Positions 33,303-42,331 of a stretch of DNA of 64,000 nt are shown piece by piece. A model generated the notes under the pieces. That model searched no databases, had not been told where the DNA came from, and saw only the letters and a list, made by a program, of their open reading frames with translations. The position numbers and the translations under genes are program-made. Source of the stretch: Halolamina salifodinae (lineage in GTDB: Archaea > Halobacteriota > Halobacteria > Halobacteriales > Haloferacaceae); the NCBI RefSeq assembly GCF_017874235.1, contig NZ_JAGGLC010000004.1:124001-188000 (forward strand). The letters are read 5' to 3'. The first letter of the stretch is position 1, and each line of letters begins with the position of its first letter.

Positions 33303-33748
33303 TCGCCCACCACCGACCGGCGGGCCGCGGGCGCGACGTCCGCCACGTCGACGCCCTCGCGGCGGGCGTAGACGACCGCCGCGGCCTCGATTGTCAGCCC
33401 CAGTTCGCGCTGGAGTTCGTTGATCCCCGCGACCGCGGCCTGTTTCTCGACGCCGGCGTCGGTAACGCGGTCGAGTACCTTCTCGAAGGCGCTCTGCTCG
33501 CGCAGGATCGACGCGTCCGGGACGAACTCCTCGGGCACGTCGACGGCCTCGGGGTCGAACTGCGCGACCAACTCCCCCTCGTCGCGCGCGAGCAGCCCTC
33601 GGCCGAGCGCCACGTCGACCACGCGCTTTGCCTGGTCGGGGGAGAACCAGTCCCGGTCCAGCGAGAGCGCGACGACGAACTCGCCGTCGCCGAGCCGTTC
33701 CCGGCCCTCCTGCCGGAACGGGACGGCGACGGTGGCCTCCAAACTCAT
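33299..33748 (-). CDS. DUF2240 family archaeal protein
   Basis: A 149-aa protein matching the archaeal DUF2240 family in length and sequence style: AVPFRQEGRERLGDGEFVVA at the start, then WFSPDQAKRVVDVALGRGLL (probably a winged-helix-like segment) and a C-terminal helical part EKQAAVAGINELQRELGLTI. The function of the family is unknown. The start is the ATG giving MSLEATVAVPF; a longer upstream frame runs into the S8e promoter region and is rejected. It is the first gene of the operon leading to mscS and is divergent from rps8e. Confidence 0.82.
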   Translation of the reverse strand: MSLEATVAVPFRQEGRERLGDGEFVVALSLDRDWFSPDQAKRVVDVALGRGLLARDEGELVAQFDPEAVDVPEEFVPDASILREQSAFEKVLDRVTDAGVEKQAAVAGINELQRELGLTIEAAAVVYARREGVDVADVAPAARRSVVGE

Positions 33749-33907
33749 GCTCGTGAGGCGGGCGCGGGCGGGCCTAAGCGTTGCGGAGCGGCCACTCGGT
33801 CGCCAACCGTGTCCTCGCTGGCTCGACTCCGGCCGTGCGCCTCGCCGTCGCTCGGCGCTGGGCCGAGAGTCGAACGCTTCAAGTATTCCCTCGTCGTTTT
33901 CGCACGT

Positions 33908-34282
33908 ATGCAGGACCAGGGACCCTCCCGACGCAAGCGCACCGGGGGTCGACTCGTTCGATCGCAGAAGAAGAAGCGACACCAGCTCGGCAACGAGCCC
34001 ACCGAGACGACTGTCGGCGAGCCGCGGTTCCGCGTCGTCGACGCCCGTGGTGACAACCGCAAGATCCGCGCGCTCTCGACCAACACGGCCCAGGTCGCCG
34101 ACGGCGAGGAGACCGTCGAGGCCGAGATCGAGGACGTGAGCGAGAACCCGGCGAACGTCAACTACGTTCGACGGAACATCATCACCAAGGGCGCCGTCAT
34201 CGAGACCAGCGCCGGCACGGCCCGCGTGACCTCGCGACCCGGCCAGACCGGCCAGGTCAGCGCCGTCGTCATCGAAGAGTAA
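33908..34282 (+). CDS. rps8e: 30S ribosomal protein S8e
   Basis: A 124-aa S8e. The basic N-terminus (GPSRRKRTGGRLVRSQKKKR) and the rest (RNIITKGAVIETSAGTARVT, SRPGQTGQVSAVVIEE) are characteristic, and the length fits archaeal S8e. It is a structural protein of the small subunit found only in archaea and eukaryotes. It is a single gene divergent from DUF2240. A TTCAAGTA element about 30 bp before the ATG may be part of the promoter. Confidence 0.96.
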   Translation: MQDQGPSRRKRTGGRLVRSQKKKRHQLGNEPTETTVGEPRFRVVDARGDNRKIRALSTNTAQVADGEETVEAEIEDVSENPANVNYVRRNIITKGAVIETSAGTARVTSRPGQTGQVSAVVIEE

Positions 34283-34368
34283 TCGCGACTCGCGTTCTCC
34301 CGTTCTCCATACCTATCAGCGACTGCACCGGCGACGAGCTACGACTACGCCCGGCTCCCACCCTACGA

Positions 34369-34518
34369 GTGACAGTTGGTGAGGGGTCGGTGACGACTGT
34401 CGCCGCAGCGGTGACGGACACGGTCTTGAGTTTCGACGCCGCCGCCGACCTCACTGGCTGGAACGGCGCCGCCGTCGAGCACGGCGGGGCGGAGATAACC
34501 GGCGGCGAGTTCGCTTAA
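34369..34518 (+). CDS. Possible 49-aa protein (GTG start)
   Basis: An open frame with strongly haloarchaeal codon use reads from GTG 34369 to TAA 34516-34518 (begins MTVGEGSVTTVAAAVTDTVL, ends GAEITGGEFA). Its stop overlaps the stop of the convergent PhoU-type gene. No ribosome site or family is obvious. It may instead be the tail of a decayed longer gene after rps8e. Confidence 0.35.
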   Translation: MTVGEGSVTTVAAAVTDTVLSFDAAADLTGWNGAAVEHGGAEITGGEFA

Positions 34519-35516
34519 GGCGTCGGCGCCGCGTTCTGGAGCGCAGTCTCGGCGACGTTGCCGCCGTAGTCCGCCGAGCGGGAGAGCGAGTCGACGATCA
34601 GGCCCAGTAGCTGTGCCCGCGCGGGGTCGAGATCCCGGAGCAGTTCGTCGATCTCGCGGGCGTTGCTGTCGATCTCCTGGACGCGCTCGCGGGCACCGTT
34701 GGCCAGCCGGATCGCGTCGTCGTTCTCCGCGGCGAACAGCGCGGCCATCCCGTCGTCGATGACCGCGTCGGCGGCCTCGTGGAGTTCGCCGAGCGACTCG
34801 ACGACTTCCGCGGGCGGGGTCTCTTCCAGTTCGAGCGAGAGGTGGGCGATCTTGGTCGCGTGGTCCGCGACGCGCTCGAGCTGTCGGGCGCTGGAATGGT
34901 AGTCGAAACAGGTCTCGCGGGGGAGGCCCAACTCCTCGGCGGCGGTGGGGCTGCGGAGCGTCGCCCGGAAGATCCGGGAGACGACCATGTAGAGGCGATC
35001 CACGTCGTCGTCGCGCTGGATCACGTCGTGGGCCAGGTCCGCGTCGGCGGTCGAAAGCGCCTCGACGGCGTCCGCGAGCATCGACGCGGCGATCAGCCGC
35101 ATGCGGTCGACGGCGTTGTGGATCGATAGCTCCGAAGAGTCGAGCAGGTCCCGCACGACCACGCGGTCGCCCGTCTCCTCTAACACCTCCAGGCCGACCA
35201 GGCTCTGGGTCGCCTCACGGATCGTCCGGCGCTGGCCGGTCGTGATCCGGTCGGCCGTCAGCGTGATCACGTCGAATCCGGAGACGTACATAGTCATCAC
35301 CGCGCGTCGAAGCTCTTCGCCCGCCAGTCCCGCGACGTCGAGGCTCCCTTCGGTCCGCTCCTCGTCGGAGACGGGAGTCAGAATCAACGAGTCGCCCTCG
35401 GGGTTGAACACGACACGGCTCCCGGCTTCCACGTCGTTGTCGGTCGCCCAGTCTTTGGGAATGGAGACTGTGAACGTGGAACCACCGGTCACCTGCACCT
35501 TCCGGGTCTCGGCCAT
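34515..35516 (-). CDS. AbrB/PhoU fusion, phosphate-response regulator
   Basis: A 333-aa protein with an N-terminal SpoVT-AbrB swapped-hairpin DNA-binding domain (RKVQVTGGSTFTVSIPKDWA, about 1-55) followed by two PhoU-like three-helix bundles (about 95-330; FDYHSSARQLERVADHATKI carries the typical RVADH metal-binding motif). In haloarchaea this fusion is encoded beside pst genes and is thought to regulate them. It is divergent from pstS, with 284 bp holding both promoters. A separate stand-alone PhoU ends the pst operon. Confidence 0.88.
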   Translation of the reverse strand: MAETRKVQVTGGSTFTVSIPKDWATDNDVEAGSRVVFNPEGDSLILTPVSDEERTEGSLDVAGLAGEELRRAVMTMYVSGFDVITLTADRITTGQRRTIREATQSLVGLEVLEETGDRVVVRDLLDSSELSIHNAVDRMRLIAASMLADAVEALSTADADLAHDVIQRDDDVDRLYMVVSRIFRATLRSPTAAEELGLPRETCFDYHSSARQLERVADHATKIAHLSLELEETPPAEVVESLGELHEAADAVIDDGMAALFAAENDDAIRLANGARERVQEIDSNAREIDELLRDLDPARAQLLGLIVDSLSRSADYGGNVAETALQNAAPTP

Positions 35517-35560
35517 GGGAGTACGTAGTCCCGGAACGGGTGATAAACGTTTCCCGAGTC

Positions 35561-35567
35561 TATATAC
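35561..35567 (-). promoter_or_regulatory. TATA box of the AbrB-PhoU regulator gene
   Basis: TATATAC/GTATATA, about 45 bp upstream of the start at 35516 on the minus strand, in an otherwise GC-rich setting. Spacing suits a short leader of roughly 15-20 nt. Confidence 0.5.
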
Positions 35568-35747
35568 TCCGAACGAGATCGGCGTATACGGTGGTCGTCG
35601 ACGACCTTCGCCACGATCACTACCGAGCCCGATCAGTACGCCGCTCCTGTCGGCTGTCGAAGGAACCGCCCCAGGGGAGTCGGTACACTTCGGTTGGGGC
35701 CGGTGTCTACGTGCAGCTGGGTTTGTGGACTATGCTCATATATTGCA

Positions 35748-35755
35748 CTATATAG
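35748..35755 (+). promoter_or_regulatory. TATA box of the pst operon
   Basis: ACTATATAG lies about 46 bp upstream of the pstS ATG, in a locally AT-rich segment (35733-35777) that also holds CATATATTG just before it. This is the likely phosphate-controlled promoter. I cannot identify a specific P-box sequence with certainty. Confidence 0.55.
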
Positions 35756-35800
35756 ATTTCATAGTAGTGTATTTACCTACGAGCGTGTTCCGGCTGAGTG

Positions 35801-36805
35801 ATGGCAAAGAAGACCAACGGTGTCTCCCGACGTTCGTTCATGGCCGGTGTCGCTACCACGGGCGCCGTAGCGGCCGCGGGCTGTACGAGTAACACGGGTA
35901 CCGAGACCGCTAGCGGGCTCTCCGGCAACATCGACATCTCGGGGAGTTCGACGGTGTTCCCCCTCGCGGTGGCGATGCGCGGGGAGTTCACCGCGGAGGA
36001 GATGCACCCGAACGTCGACATCTCGATCAACTCCACGGGGAGCGGCGGCGGCTTCACGAACTACTTCTGTACCGGCGACACGGACTTCAACAACGCCTCC
36101 CGCCCGATCTCCGAGACCGAGCAGGAGCAGTGTACGAACAACGACGTGACGCCGGTCGAACTCAAGGTCGCGACCGACGCGCTGACCGTCGTCGTCAACA
36201 ACGACGCGAGCTGGTTCGGCGAGGACGGCGAGGAGTGCATCACCGTCGAGGATCTCGCGGAGGTCTGGGCGGCGGACTCGAAGCCGACGACCTGGAGCGA
36301 CGTGAACAGCGACTGGCCCGACGAGGAGATCCAGCTCTACGGGCCCACTGACGCCTCCGGGACGTTCGACTACTTCCACGAGGAGATCCTCGGCGAGGAG
36401 ACCGGCCACCGGACGGACTATCAGTCGACCGAACAGGACAACCAGATCATCAACGGCGTCGCCAACAGCGAGTACGCCATCGGCTACATGGGCTTTGCCT
36501 ACTACTCCGAGAACACGGACCGCGTGACCGCGCTGGGCATCGACAACGGCGACGGCTGCGTGAAACCGACCCTCGAAACCGCAAGCAGCGGCGAGTACCA
36601 GCCGCTCTCGCGACCGCTGTTTACCTACCCCGCGCGGTCGGCGCTGGCCGAGGACCACGTCGCCGAGTTCGCGCGCTTCTGGCTCGAGAACAGCACCAAC
36701 AAGGCCATCGTGGCCGACGAGGTCGGCTACGTGCCCAACACCGAGGCCGAACGCGACGAGAACCTCGACCGTCTCGACTCCGCAATCGAGGCCGAGTCGG
36801 AGTAG
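35801..36805 (+). CDS. pstS: Phosphate ABC transporter substrate-binding lipoprotein
   Basis: A 334-aa PstS. The N-terminus is a Tat-type lipoprotein signal (SRRSFMAGVATTGAVAAAGC), with Cys28 as lipidation site. The phosphate-binding signature is ISGSSTVFPLAVAMRGEF, followed by NSTGSGGGFTNYFCTGDTDF and GPTDASGTFDYFHEEILGEE. It captures phosphate outside the cell for PstCAB. ATG 35801 is used; a GTG directly before it would add one residue. It heads the pstS-pstC-pstA-pstB-phoU operon, 60 bp before pstC. Confidence 0.95.
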   Translation: MAKKTNGVSRRSFMAGVATTGAVAAAGCTSNTGTETASGLSGNIDISGSSTVFPLAVAMRGEFTAEEMHPNVDISINSTGSGGGFTNYFCTGDTDFNNASRPISETEQEQCTNNDVTPVELKVATDALTVVVNNDASWFGEDGEECITVEDLAEVWAADSKPTTWSDVNSDWPDEEIQLYGPTDASGTFDYFHEEILGEETGHRTDYQSTEQDNQIINGVANSEYAIGYMGFAYYSENTDRVTALGIDNGDGCVKPTLETASSGEYQPLSRPLFTYPARSALAEDHVAEFARFWLENSTNKAIVADEVGYVPNTEAERDENLDRLDSAIEAESE

Positions 36806-36865
36806 TCGTCGCGGTGAGCCGCACAACGAAGCGCTTTTTCGGGGATACACCGATGATTGATCCAC

Positions 36866-37855
36866 ATGAGCGGTGACTCGTCGACGGAGGCGCTGACCCG
36901 CCGGACACAGAACTCCTCCCGGGAGCTACTGGCGAAGGGGTTTTTCTTCGGCTGTGCGGCGCTCTCGGTCGCGACGACGCTGAGTATCATCGGCCTCCTG
37001 ACGTTCGAGGCCGCGAAGTTCTTCAGTATCACCGCGCCGCTCGTGGGCATCGACGGCCCCACCGCGACGCTGACTGAGTTCTTTACGGGCAGCGAGTGGG
37101 GGCTGCAGGGCCCGAACCTCGGCGTCATGCCGCTGGTAGCGGTGACGCTGATGGTGACCATCGGCTCGGGGCTGATCGCCATCCCGCTCGGGGTGGCGAC
37201 CGCGCTCTACCTCAGCGAGTACGCGAGCGAGCGCGCGCGCTCGTACCTCAAGCCCGCGCTCGAAGTGCTCGCGGGTGTGCCGTCGATCATCTACGGCATC
37301 TTCGCGGTAGCGTACATCACGCCCGCCCTCGACGCGCTGTTCGGCGTCGACGGCCTGTTCAACGTCGCCTCGGCCTGTATCGTCGTCGGCATCATGATCC
37401 TCCCGATGGTCGCCTCCGTCTCCGAGGACGCGATGCAGGCGGTGCCCGACGACCTGCGGCAGGCCGGCTACGGGATGGGCGCGACCAAGTACGACGTCTC
37501 CACGGGCGTCGTCGTCCCCGCGGCGGCGTCGGGAATCTTCTCCTCGTTCATCCTCGCGCTCTCGCGTGCCATCGGCGAGACCATGGCCGTGACGCTCGCG
37601 GGTGGCTCGCTCGCCCGGGAGTTCGACCCGACGAGCCTCTCCTCGTATCTCTCCTTGTTCGACCCCGAGTCGTATCTCGAACCCGGGATGACGATGACGG
37701 CGGCGATGATCCAACTCCTGACCGGCGACGTGACCGGCGGGGGGCTGGCCTACCGCAGCCTGTTCGCGGTGGGACTGGTGCTGTTCGTCATCACGCTGGG
37801 GATGAACGTACTGAGTGACCTGATCGCCCGACGCTACCAGGAGGACTACCAATGA
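36866..37855 (+). CDS. pstC: Phosphate ABC transporter permease PstC
   Basis: A 329-aa permease with six hydrophobic helices. The binding-protein-dependent permease (EAA) loop is in DDLRQAGYGMGATKYDVSTG, followed by [18 protein letters not shown]. It forms the membrane channel with PstA. The ATG follows pstS by 60 bp and its stop overlaps the pstA start by 4 nt. Confidence 0.94.
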   Translation: MSGDSSTEALTRRTQNSSRELLAKGFFFGCAALSVATTLSIIGLLTFEAAKFFSITAPLVGIDGPTATLTEFFTGSEWGLQGPNLGVMPLVAVTLMVTIGSGLIAIPLGVATALYLSEYASERARSYLKPALEVLAGVPSIIYGIFAVAYITPALDALFGVDGLFNVASACIVVGIMILPMVASVSEDAMQAVPDDLRQAGYGMGATKYDVSTGVVVPAAASGIFSSFILALSRAIGETMAVTLAGGSLAREFDPTSLSSYLSLFDPESYLEPGMTMTAAMIQLLTGDVTGGGLAYRSLFAVGLVLFVITLGMNVLSDLIARRYQEDYQ

Positions 37856-39438
37856 GTGACACCGACGAGTTCGGCCGTGTCAGCCGCCGTGTCGGACAGC
37901 TGTTCCGTGGCGTGCTGCTGGCGTCGACGCTCGCGGGTATCCTGACACTCGCGGTGCTGCTGGTGTACGTCGCCAACGACGCGTTCCGGCCGCTGACGGC
38001 CGATCCCGGCTGGCATCTGACCTTCCTGCTCACGTTCGTCCTCCCGACGCTCGGCGTGGGCTGGTGGAGCTACCAGCGGAGCTACGGCACGCTGACGACG
38101 GGGCTGCTCGGCATCATGCTCCCGACTATCGCGGCGCTGTACGCCGGCGGCCTCGCCGCGCTGTTCATCGACGTGATCCCGACGCTGGTCTGGCTCTCCT
38201 TCGTCGTCGCGTTCGCGATCCCCGTGGGCGTCGTCGTCGCACTGGACCGCACCGAGCGCGACATCCCGTTCCTCGCGGAGATCACGGCCGTGCTGGCCGT
38301 GACCGCGGGATCGCTCCTGTTCGTACCGGATCTCGTGCAGGGGCTCCCGACGGTGCCCGCCGACTGGATGGTGCTCGTGCTGACCATCGGGATTCCGGAA
38401 GCACTACTGCTGGGCCGCTGGACACGCGGGCGCTGGGGCCGGCGTGCAGGGCTGACCACCGGCGCCGGTATCGTCGTCGGCAGCGCCGTCGCGGGCGTCC
38501 TCGGCACCGTCACCGGGGTCGGCGCGATCCCCGGCGTCGCACTCGCCCTGTTCGCGGGCGTGCCGACCGCGCTCTACCTCTCGGTCGTCGCTATCGAGCG
38601 ACCCGAGCGCCGCGCCGGCCTGCTGCTCCCGGCGGTGATCGTCGGGGGTGCGCTCGTTGGCGAACTGTTCGTCGGCGCGCTCGGCTTCGCCGGCCCCGAG
38701 TCGTGGGTCGACTGGGGGTTCCTGACTAGCACCGTCCAGCGCGGGGCCGACCCCGGCGCGGTCGGGATCTACTCCGGAATCGTCGGCACGATCCTGCTGA
38801 TGTTCACCGTGGCGGCCATCGCCATCCCGGCCGGCGTCGGCGCCGCGGTGTATCTCGAGGAGTACGCGCCCGACACGACGGTCACCCGCATCATCGACGT
38901 GAACATCAGCAACCTCGCCGGCGTCCCCAGCGTGGTGTACGGCCTGCTGGGGCTGGGGCTGTTCGTCCGCTACGGCGGGGCACAGACCGGGACGCTGCTG
39001 GTCGGCGGCGCGACGCTCGCACTGCTCGTGTTCCCCATCGTGATCATCTCCGCCCGCGAGGCGATCCGGGCGGTGCCCGACTCCGCGCGGCAGGCGTCCT
39101 ACGGTATGGGCGCGACGCGCTGGCAGACCGTCAAGAACGTCGTGCTCCCGCGGGCGTTCCCGGGGATCCTCACTGGGACGATCCTCGCGCTCTCGCGAGC
39201 CATCGGCGAGACGGCGCCGCTGCTGGTGATCGGCGCGGCACAGGTGTTCGGAGTCCCCGACTCGTGGAACTCCACGGTCGGCGCGATGCCGCTCCAACTG
39301 TACGTCTGGGCGTCGACGTACGCCAGCCCGGCGTTCTACACCACCGTGCTCGCGGCGGGTATCGTGGTGCTGTTGACCGCGATGCTGAGCATGAACTCCA
39401 TCGCCATCTACGTACGCAACCACTATGAGCAACGGTAA
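37852..39438 (+). CDS. pstA: Phosphate ABC transporter permease PstA, with extra N-terminal membrane domain
   Basis: A 528-aa permease, well above the roughly 290 aa of bacterial PstA. The C-terminal ~300 residues are PstA proper, with the EAA loop in [20 protein letters not shown] and [20 protein letters not shown]. The N-terminal ~230 residues add about six more hydrophobic helices (for example [40 protein letters not shown]), an extension I associate with haloarchaeal PstA. It overlaps pstC by 4 nt and pstB by 14 nt. Confidence 0.93.
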   Translation: MSDTDEFGRVSRRVGQLFRGVLLASTLAGILTLAVLLVYVANDAFRPLTADPGWHLTFLLTFVLPTLGVGWWSYQRSYGTLTTGLLGIMLPTIAALYAGGLAALFIDVIPTLVWLSFVVAFAIPVGVVVALDRTERDIPFLAEITAVLAVTAGSLLFVPDLVQGLPTVPADWMVLVLTIGIPEALLLGRWTRGRWGRRAGLTTGAGIVVGSAVAGVLGTVTGVGAIPGVALALFAGVPTALYLSVVAIERPERRAGLLLPAVIVGGALVGELFVGALGFAGPESWVDWGFLTSTVQRGADPGAVGIYSGIVGTILLMFTVAAIAIPAGVGAAVYLEEYAPDTTVTRIIDVNISNLAGVPSVVYGLLGLGLFVRYGGAQTGTLLVGGATLALLVFPIVIISAREAIRAVPDSARQASYGMGATRWQTVKNVVLPRAFPGILTGTILALSRAIGETAPLLVIGAAQVFGVPDSWNSTVGAMPLQLYVWASTYASPAFYTTVLAAGIVVLLTAMLSMNSIAIYVRNHYEQR

Positions 39439-40285
39439 CCAGGCATCGGACATGAGCGAGGGATCGAGCGGCGACGAGTACGCGGTCAGCGTCCCCGAGG
39501 GTCGGGGGCGGGATCGCGACGCCGACGGCGAGGCGTCGACGATCATCGAGAGCCGCGATCTGAGCGTCTGGTACAACGACGAACAGGCGCTCCAGTCGGT
39601 GAGCATGGAGATCCCCGAAAAGCGGGTGACCGCGATGGTCGGCCCCTCCGGCTGTGGGAAATCCACGTATCTCCGGAGCATCAACCGGATGAACGACCTG
39701 ATCGACGCCGCGCGCGTCGAGGGCGAGATGCTGTTCAACGGGAAGAACGTCTACGACGACGACGTCGACCCGGTTGCGCTCCGGCGCCGCATCGGGATGG
39801 TGTTCCAGCAGCCAAACCCCTTCCCCAAGAGCATCTACGACAACGTCGCCTACGGCCTGCGCCTGCAGGACCGCACCGAGAACCTCGACGAGAAAGTCGA
39901 GGAGGCGCTGCGAAAGGCCGCGCTCTGGGACGAGGTGAAAGATCAGCTCGACCAGTCCGGCCTCGACCTCTCGGGCGGACAGCAGCAGCGACTCTGCATC
40001 GCCCGGGCCATCGCCGTCGACCCCGAGGTGGTGCTGATGGACGAGCCAGCGTCGGCGCTCGACCCCGTCGCCACCTCGAAGATCGAGGACCTGATCGACG
40101 AGATGGCCGAGGAGTTCACGGTCATCATCGTTACACACAACATGCAGCAGGCCGCCCGTATTTCCGACAAGACCGCCGTGTTCCTGACCGGCGGGGAGTT
40201 GGTGGAGTTCGACGACACCGACAAGGTGTTCGAGAACCCCGAGAACGACCGGGTTGAAGACTACATCACGGGGAAGTTCGGATAA
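39425..40285 (+). CDS. pstB: Phosphate ABC transporter ATP-binding protein PstB
   Basis: A 286-aa ABC ATPase. Walker A is [20 protein letters not shown], the Q-loop is in [20 protein letters not shown], the ABC signature is [20 protein letters not shown], Walker B is [13 protein letters not shown], and the H-loop is in [20 protein letters not shown]. It powers phosphate uptake through PstCA. An N-terminal acidic tail of about 40 residues precedes the core. Its start lies within the end of pstA and its stop shares one base with the phoU start. Confidence 0.96.
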   Translation: MSNGNQASDMSEGSSGDEYAVSVPEGRGRDRDADGEASTIIESRDLSVWYNDEQALQSVSMEIPEKRVTAMVGPSGCGKSTYLRSINRMNDLIDAARVEGEMLFNGKNVYDDDVDPVALRRRIGMVFQQPNPFPKSIYDNVAYGLRLQDRTENLDEKVEEALRKAALWDEVKDQLDQSGLDLSGGQQQRLCIARAIAVDPEVVLMDEPASALDPVATSKIEDLIDEMAEEFTVIIVTHNMQQAARISDKTAVFLTGGELVEFDDTDKVFENPENDRVEDYITGKFG

Positions 40286-40956
40286 TGCCACGAGACGACT
40301 ACCAACGACAGCTCGAATCGCTCCGCGAGGACGTGCTCTACATGGGGGAGGTCGTCGCCGAACGCCTCCGCATGGGGCTCGACGCCCTCGAACAGCAGGA
40401 CGAGGCGCTCGGCCGCGAGGTCATCGACCGCGACGACGAGGTGAATCAGCTCTACCTCGACCTCGAACAGGACTGCATCGACCTGCTGGCGCTCCAGCAG
40501 CCAGTCGCGGGCGACCTGCGCTTTATCGCCTCCTCCTTTAAGATCATCACCGACCTCGAACGCATCGCGGATCTGGCGACCAACCTCGGGGGGTACGCCG
40601 AGGAGGCCCGCTACGAGGTGTTCCCGGACGTCGACGTCCAGCGCATCGGCGACGAGACCCTCGAGATGCTCGCGATGGCGATGGCGGCCTACGAGGACGA
40701 GGAACCAGAGGGCTGCTTCGGGGTCGCGGAGCGCGACGACGAACTCGACGCGCTCTGTGAGAACGCCTCGGAGATCATCGTCCGGGACCTGATCGAGAAG
40801 GAAACCGAGGACCGCGAGGAGGTCGAGGACCTGATGGCCGACGTGTCGCGGCTCCTCCTCACCGTGCGGGACTTAGAGCGCGTGGGCGACCACGCGGTCA
40901 ACGTCGCCGCCCGCACGCTCTACATGGTCGAGAACTCCGACGAACTGATCTACTGA
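40285..40956 (+). CDS. phoU: Phosphate signalling protein PhoU
   Basis: A 223-aa PhoU with two three-helix-bundle repeats. The metal-binding E/DxxxD motifs are visible in DLERIADLATNLGGYAEE and DLERVGDHAVNVAARTLYM. It modulates the Pst transporter and phosphate signalling. Start ATG overlaps the pstB stop by 1 nt. It is the last gene of the operon. Confidence 0.94.
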   Translation: MPRDDYQRQLESLREDVLYMGEVVAERLRMGLDALEQQDEALGREVIDRDDEVNQLYLDLEQDCIDLLALQQPVAGDLRFIASSFKIITDLERIADLATNLGGYAEEARYEVFPDVDVQRIGDETLEMLAMAMAAYEDEEPEGCFGVAERDDELDALCENASEIIVRDLIEKETEDREEVEDLMADVSRLLLTVRDLERVGDHAVNVAARTLYMVENSDELIY

Positions 40957-41409
40957 TTGGCTGGCGGACTTTTGCTTTGAGCCGGAGTTGAGACAGTACG
41001 GCGATTGGGTGCGTTGAACAGCAGGAACAGCACCGCGGAGTTCCCAGGGCCACTTGTGACCGCACAGCGACCACACCGCGACCACGGCCTCCCCAGCCGA
41101 CTCGCTCCCTCCGGCAGAGCAAGCTCTGCCGTGCTCTCGTTCGCTTCGTCGCCGGCGGCGTCGCCGCCGGCTGTCACCGAAAGCCGCTGGCTTTCGGTTG
41201 CCCGAGGGGCTTCGCTCCTCCCTGCTAGCGGAACCTTCGGTTCCGCCCCGCTCACGAGAACATACAGTCGCTCGTCCCTCGCGCTTGCTCACGCACATCG
41301 GCGCTCGCGCTTCGCGCCACCGCAGCCGGCGGTGACGACCGCAAGTGGCCAACTCTCGAGACGCTGGCACGGCCGGCGCAGGACGGGGAAAAACTCCTAA
41401 TCGACGCCG
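40957..41409. other. Non-coding stretch after phoU filled by a hairpin-array element
   Basis: This 453-bp gap holds no gene. It contains the conserved core (41025-41100, minus orientation) and the hairpin array (41112-41246) described separately. Frames up to about 165 codons cross it on the minus strand but reflect the repeat's lack of stops, not coding. Confidence 0.7.
41025..41246 (-). repeat. Composite repeat: hairpin array plus 75-bp core (copy 1)
   Basis: Read on the minus strand, a hairpin array (41246 down to 41112) is followed by a core of about 75 bp (41100-41025). The core shares long runs with 46568-46643, including TCGGCTGGGGAGGC, GTGCGGTCACAAGTGGCC and TGGGAACTCCGCGGT. Hairpins: 41112-41131 (9-nt arms, 2-nt loop), 41151-41171 (9-3-9, GC only), 41176-41198 on the plus numbering 41176-41198 (10-3-10, ACCGAAAGCC arms) and 41228-41246 (8-3-8). 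The segment around 41173-41220 also has the GTCA...GGTTG frame of the 57-bp double-hairpin unit, with a decayed second hairpin. Confidence 0.8.
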
Positions 41410-42282
41410 CTACTCGCTCAACCGCGCGATCTCGCCCTCACGCAGGTCGATTTCGCTGGCGGCGACGTTCTCCCGCAGGTGCTCGACGCTCGACGTTCCC
41501 GGAATCGGGAGCGTCACGTCCGAACTCCCGAGCAGCCACGCCAGCGCGATCTGGTAGCGCGAGGCGTCGTGGGCCTCGGCGACGTCGTCGACGACCTCGG
41601 CTTTCTCGTCGAGATCGCCCGCGCCGATGGGGAAGTACGGGATGAAGCCGATGCCGGCATCCTCACAGGCGTCGAGCACGTCCTGATGCTCGCGGTTCGT
41701 GAGGTTGTACTCGTTCTGGACCGTCGCCACCTCGACGTGGTCGCGAGCGGTCTCCAACTGCTCGACGGAGACGTTGCTCACGCCGACGTTCTCGATCAGC
41801 CCGTCGTCTTTGAGTTCGCCGAGCGCGGCGACCGACGCCGCGAAGTCGGTGTCCGGGTCGGGCCGGTGGAACTGGTAGAGGTCGATACTGTCGACGCCGA
41901 GTCGGTCCAGCGACGCCAGCGCGGCGTTCTTGAGGTAGTCTGGGTCGCCGTTCGGGAGCCAGTCGCCGTCGGGGCTCCGGAGGAGGCCACCCTTCGTCGC
42001 GACGAGGGCGTCGTCGGCGTCCGGCCGACCGTCGCCGGTCGCACCCGTACCGACGACACCGGCCTCCCGGAGCAGGCGCTCGCTGGTTCCGGGGCCGTAG
42101 GAGTCCGCCGTGTCGATGAAGTCGACGCCGAGGTCGACTGCCTCTCTGGCGACTTCACGGGACGCCGCTTCGTCGTCGGGTGCCCCGATGATGTTCTCGC
42201 CACAGAGCCGCATCGCACCGAACCCCAGTCGGTGGACAGTGTACTCGCCGATGTCGAACGTGTCGCTCTGGTTCGTAGTCAT
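41410..42282 (-). CDS. Aldo/keto reductase
   Basis: A 290-aa (alpha/beta)8 oxidoreductase. Conserved pieces are LGFGAMRLCGENI, the catalytic Asp and Tyr in GVDFIDTADSYGPGTSERLL, Lys in DALVATKGGL, and His in DLYQFHRPDPDTDFAASVAA. The NADPH-binding C-terminus includes LPIPGTSSVEHLRENVAASE. It reduces aldehydes or ketones with NADPH; the substrate is not predictable. The start chosen is the ATG giving MTTNQSDTFDIGEYTVHRLG. It is 49 bp downstream of the lipoprotein gene on the same strand. Confidence 0.92.
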   Translation of the reverse strand: MTTNQSDTFDIGEYTVHRLGFGAMRLCGENIIGAPDDEAASREVAREAVDLGVDFIDTADSYGPGTSERLLREAGVVGTGATGDGRPDADDALVATKGGLLRSPDGDWLPNGDPDYLKNAALASLDRLGVDSIDLYQFHRPDPDTDFAASVAALGELKDDGLIENVGVSNVSVEQLETARDHVEVATVQNEYNLTNREHQDVLDACEDAGIGFIPYFPIGAGDLDEKAEVVDDVAEAHDASRYQIALAWLLGSSDVTLPIPGTSSVEHLRENVAASEIDLREGEIARLSE

Positions 42283-42331
42283 ACATGAACGAAACAGCCT
42301 CGCCGGGTTGGGCGTTGTGCTACCGGCAGCG

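Noticed and set aside
30960-33371. 803-codon plus-strand frame
   Set aside because: Antisense to hemH, mscS and the following genes; translation is repetitive and resembles no family.
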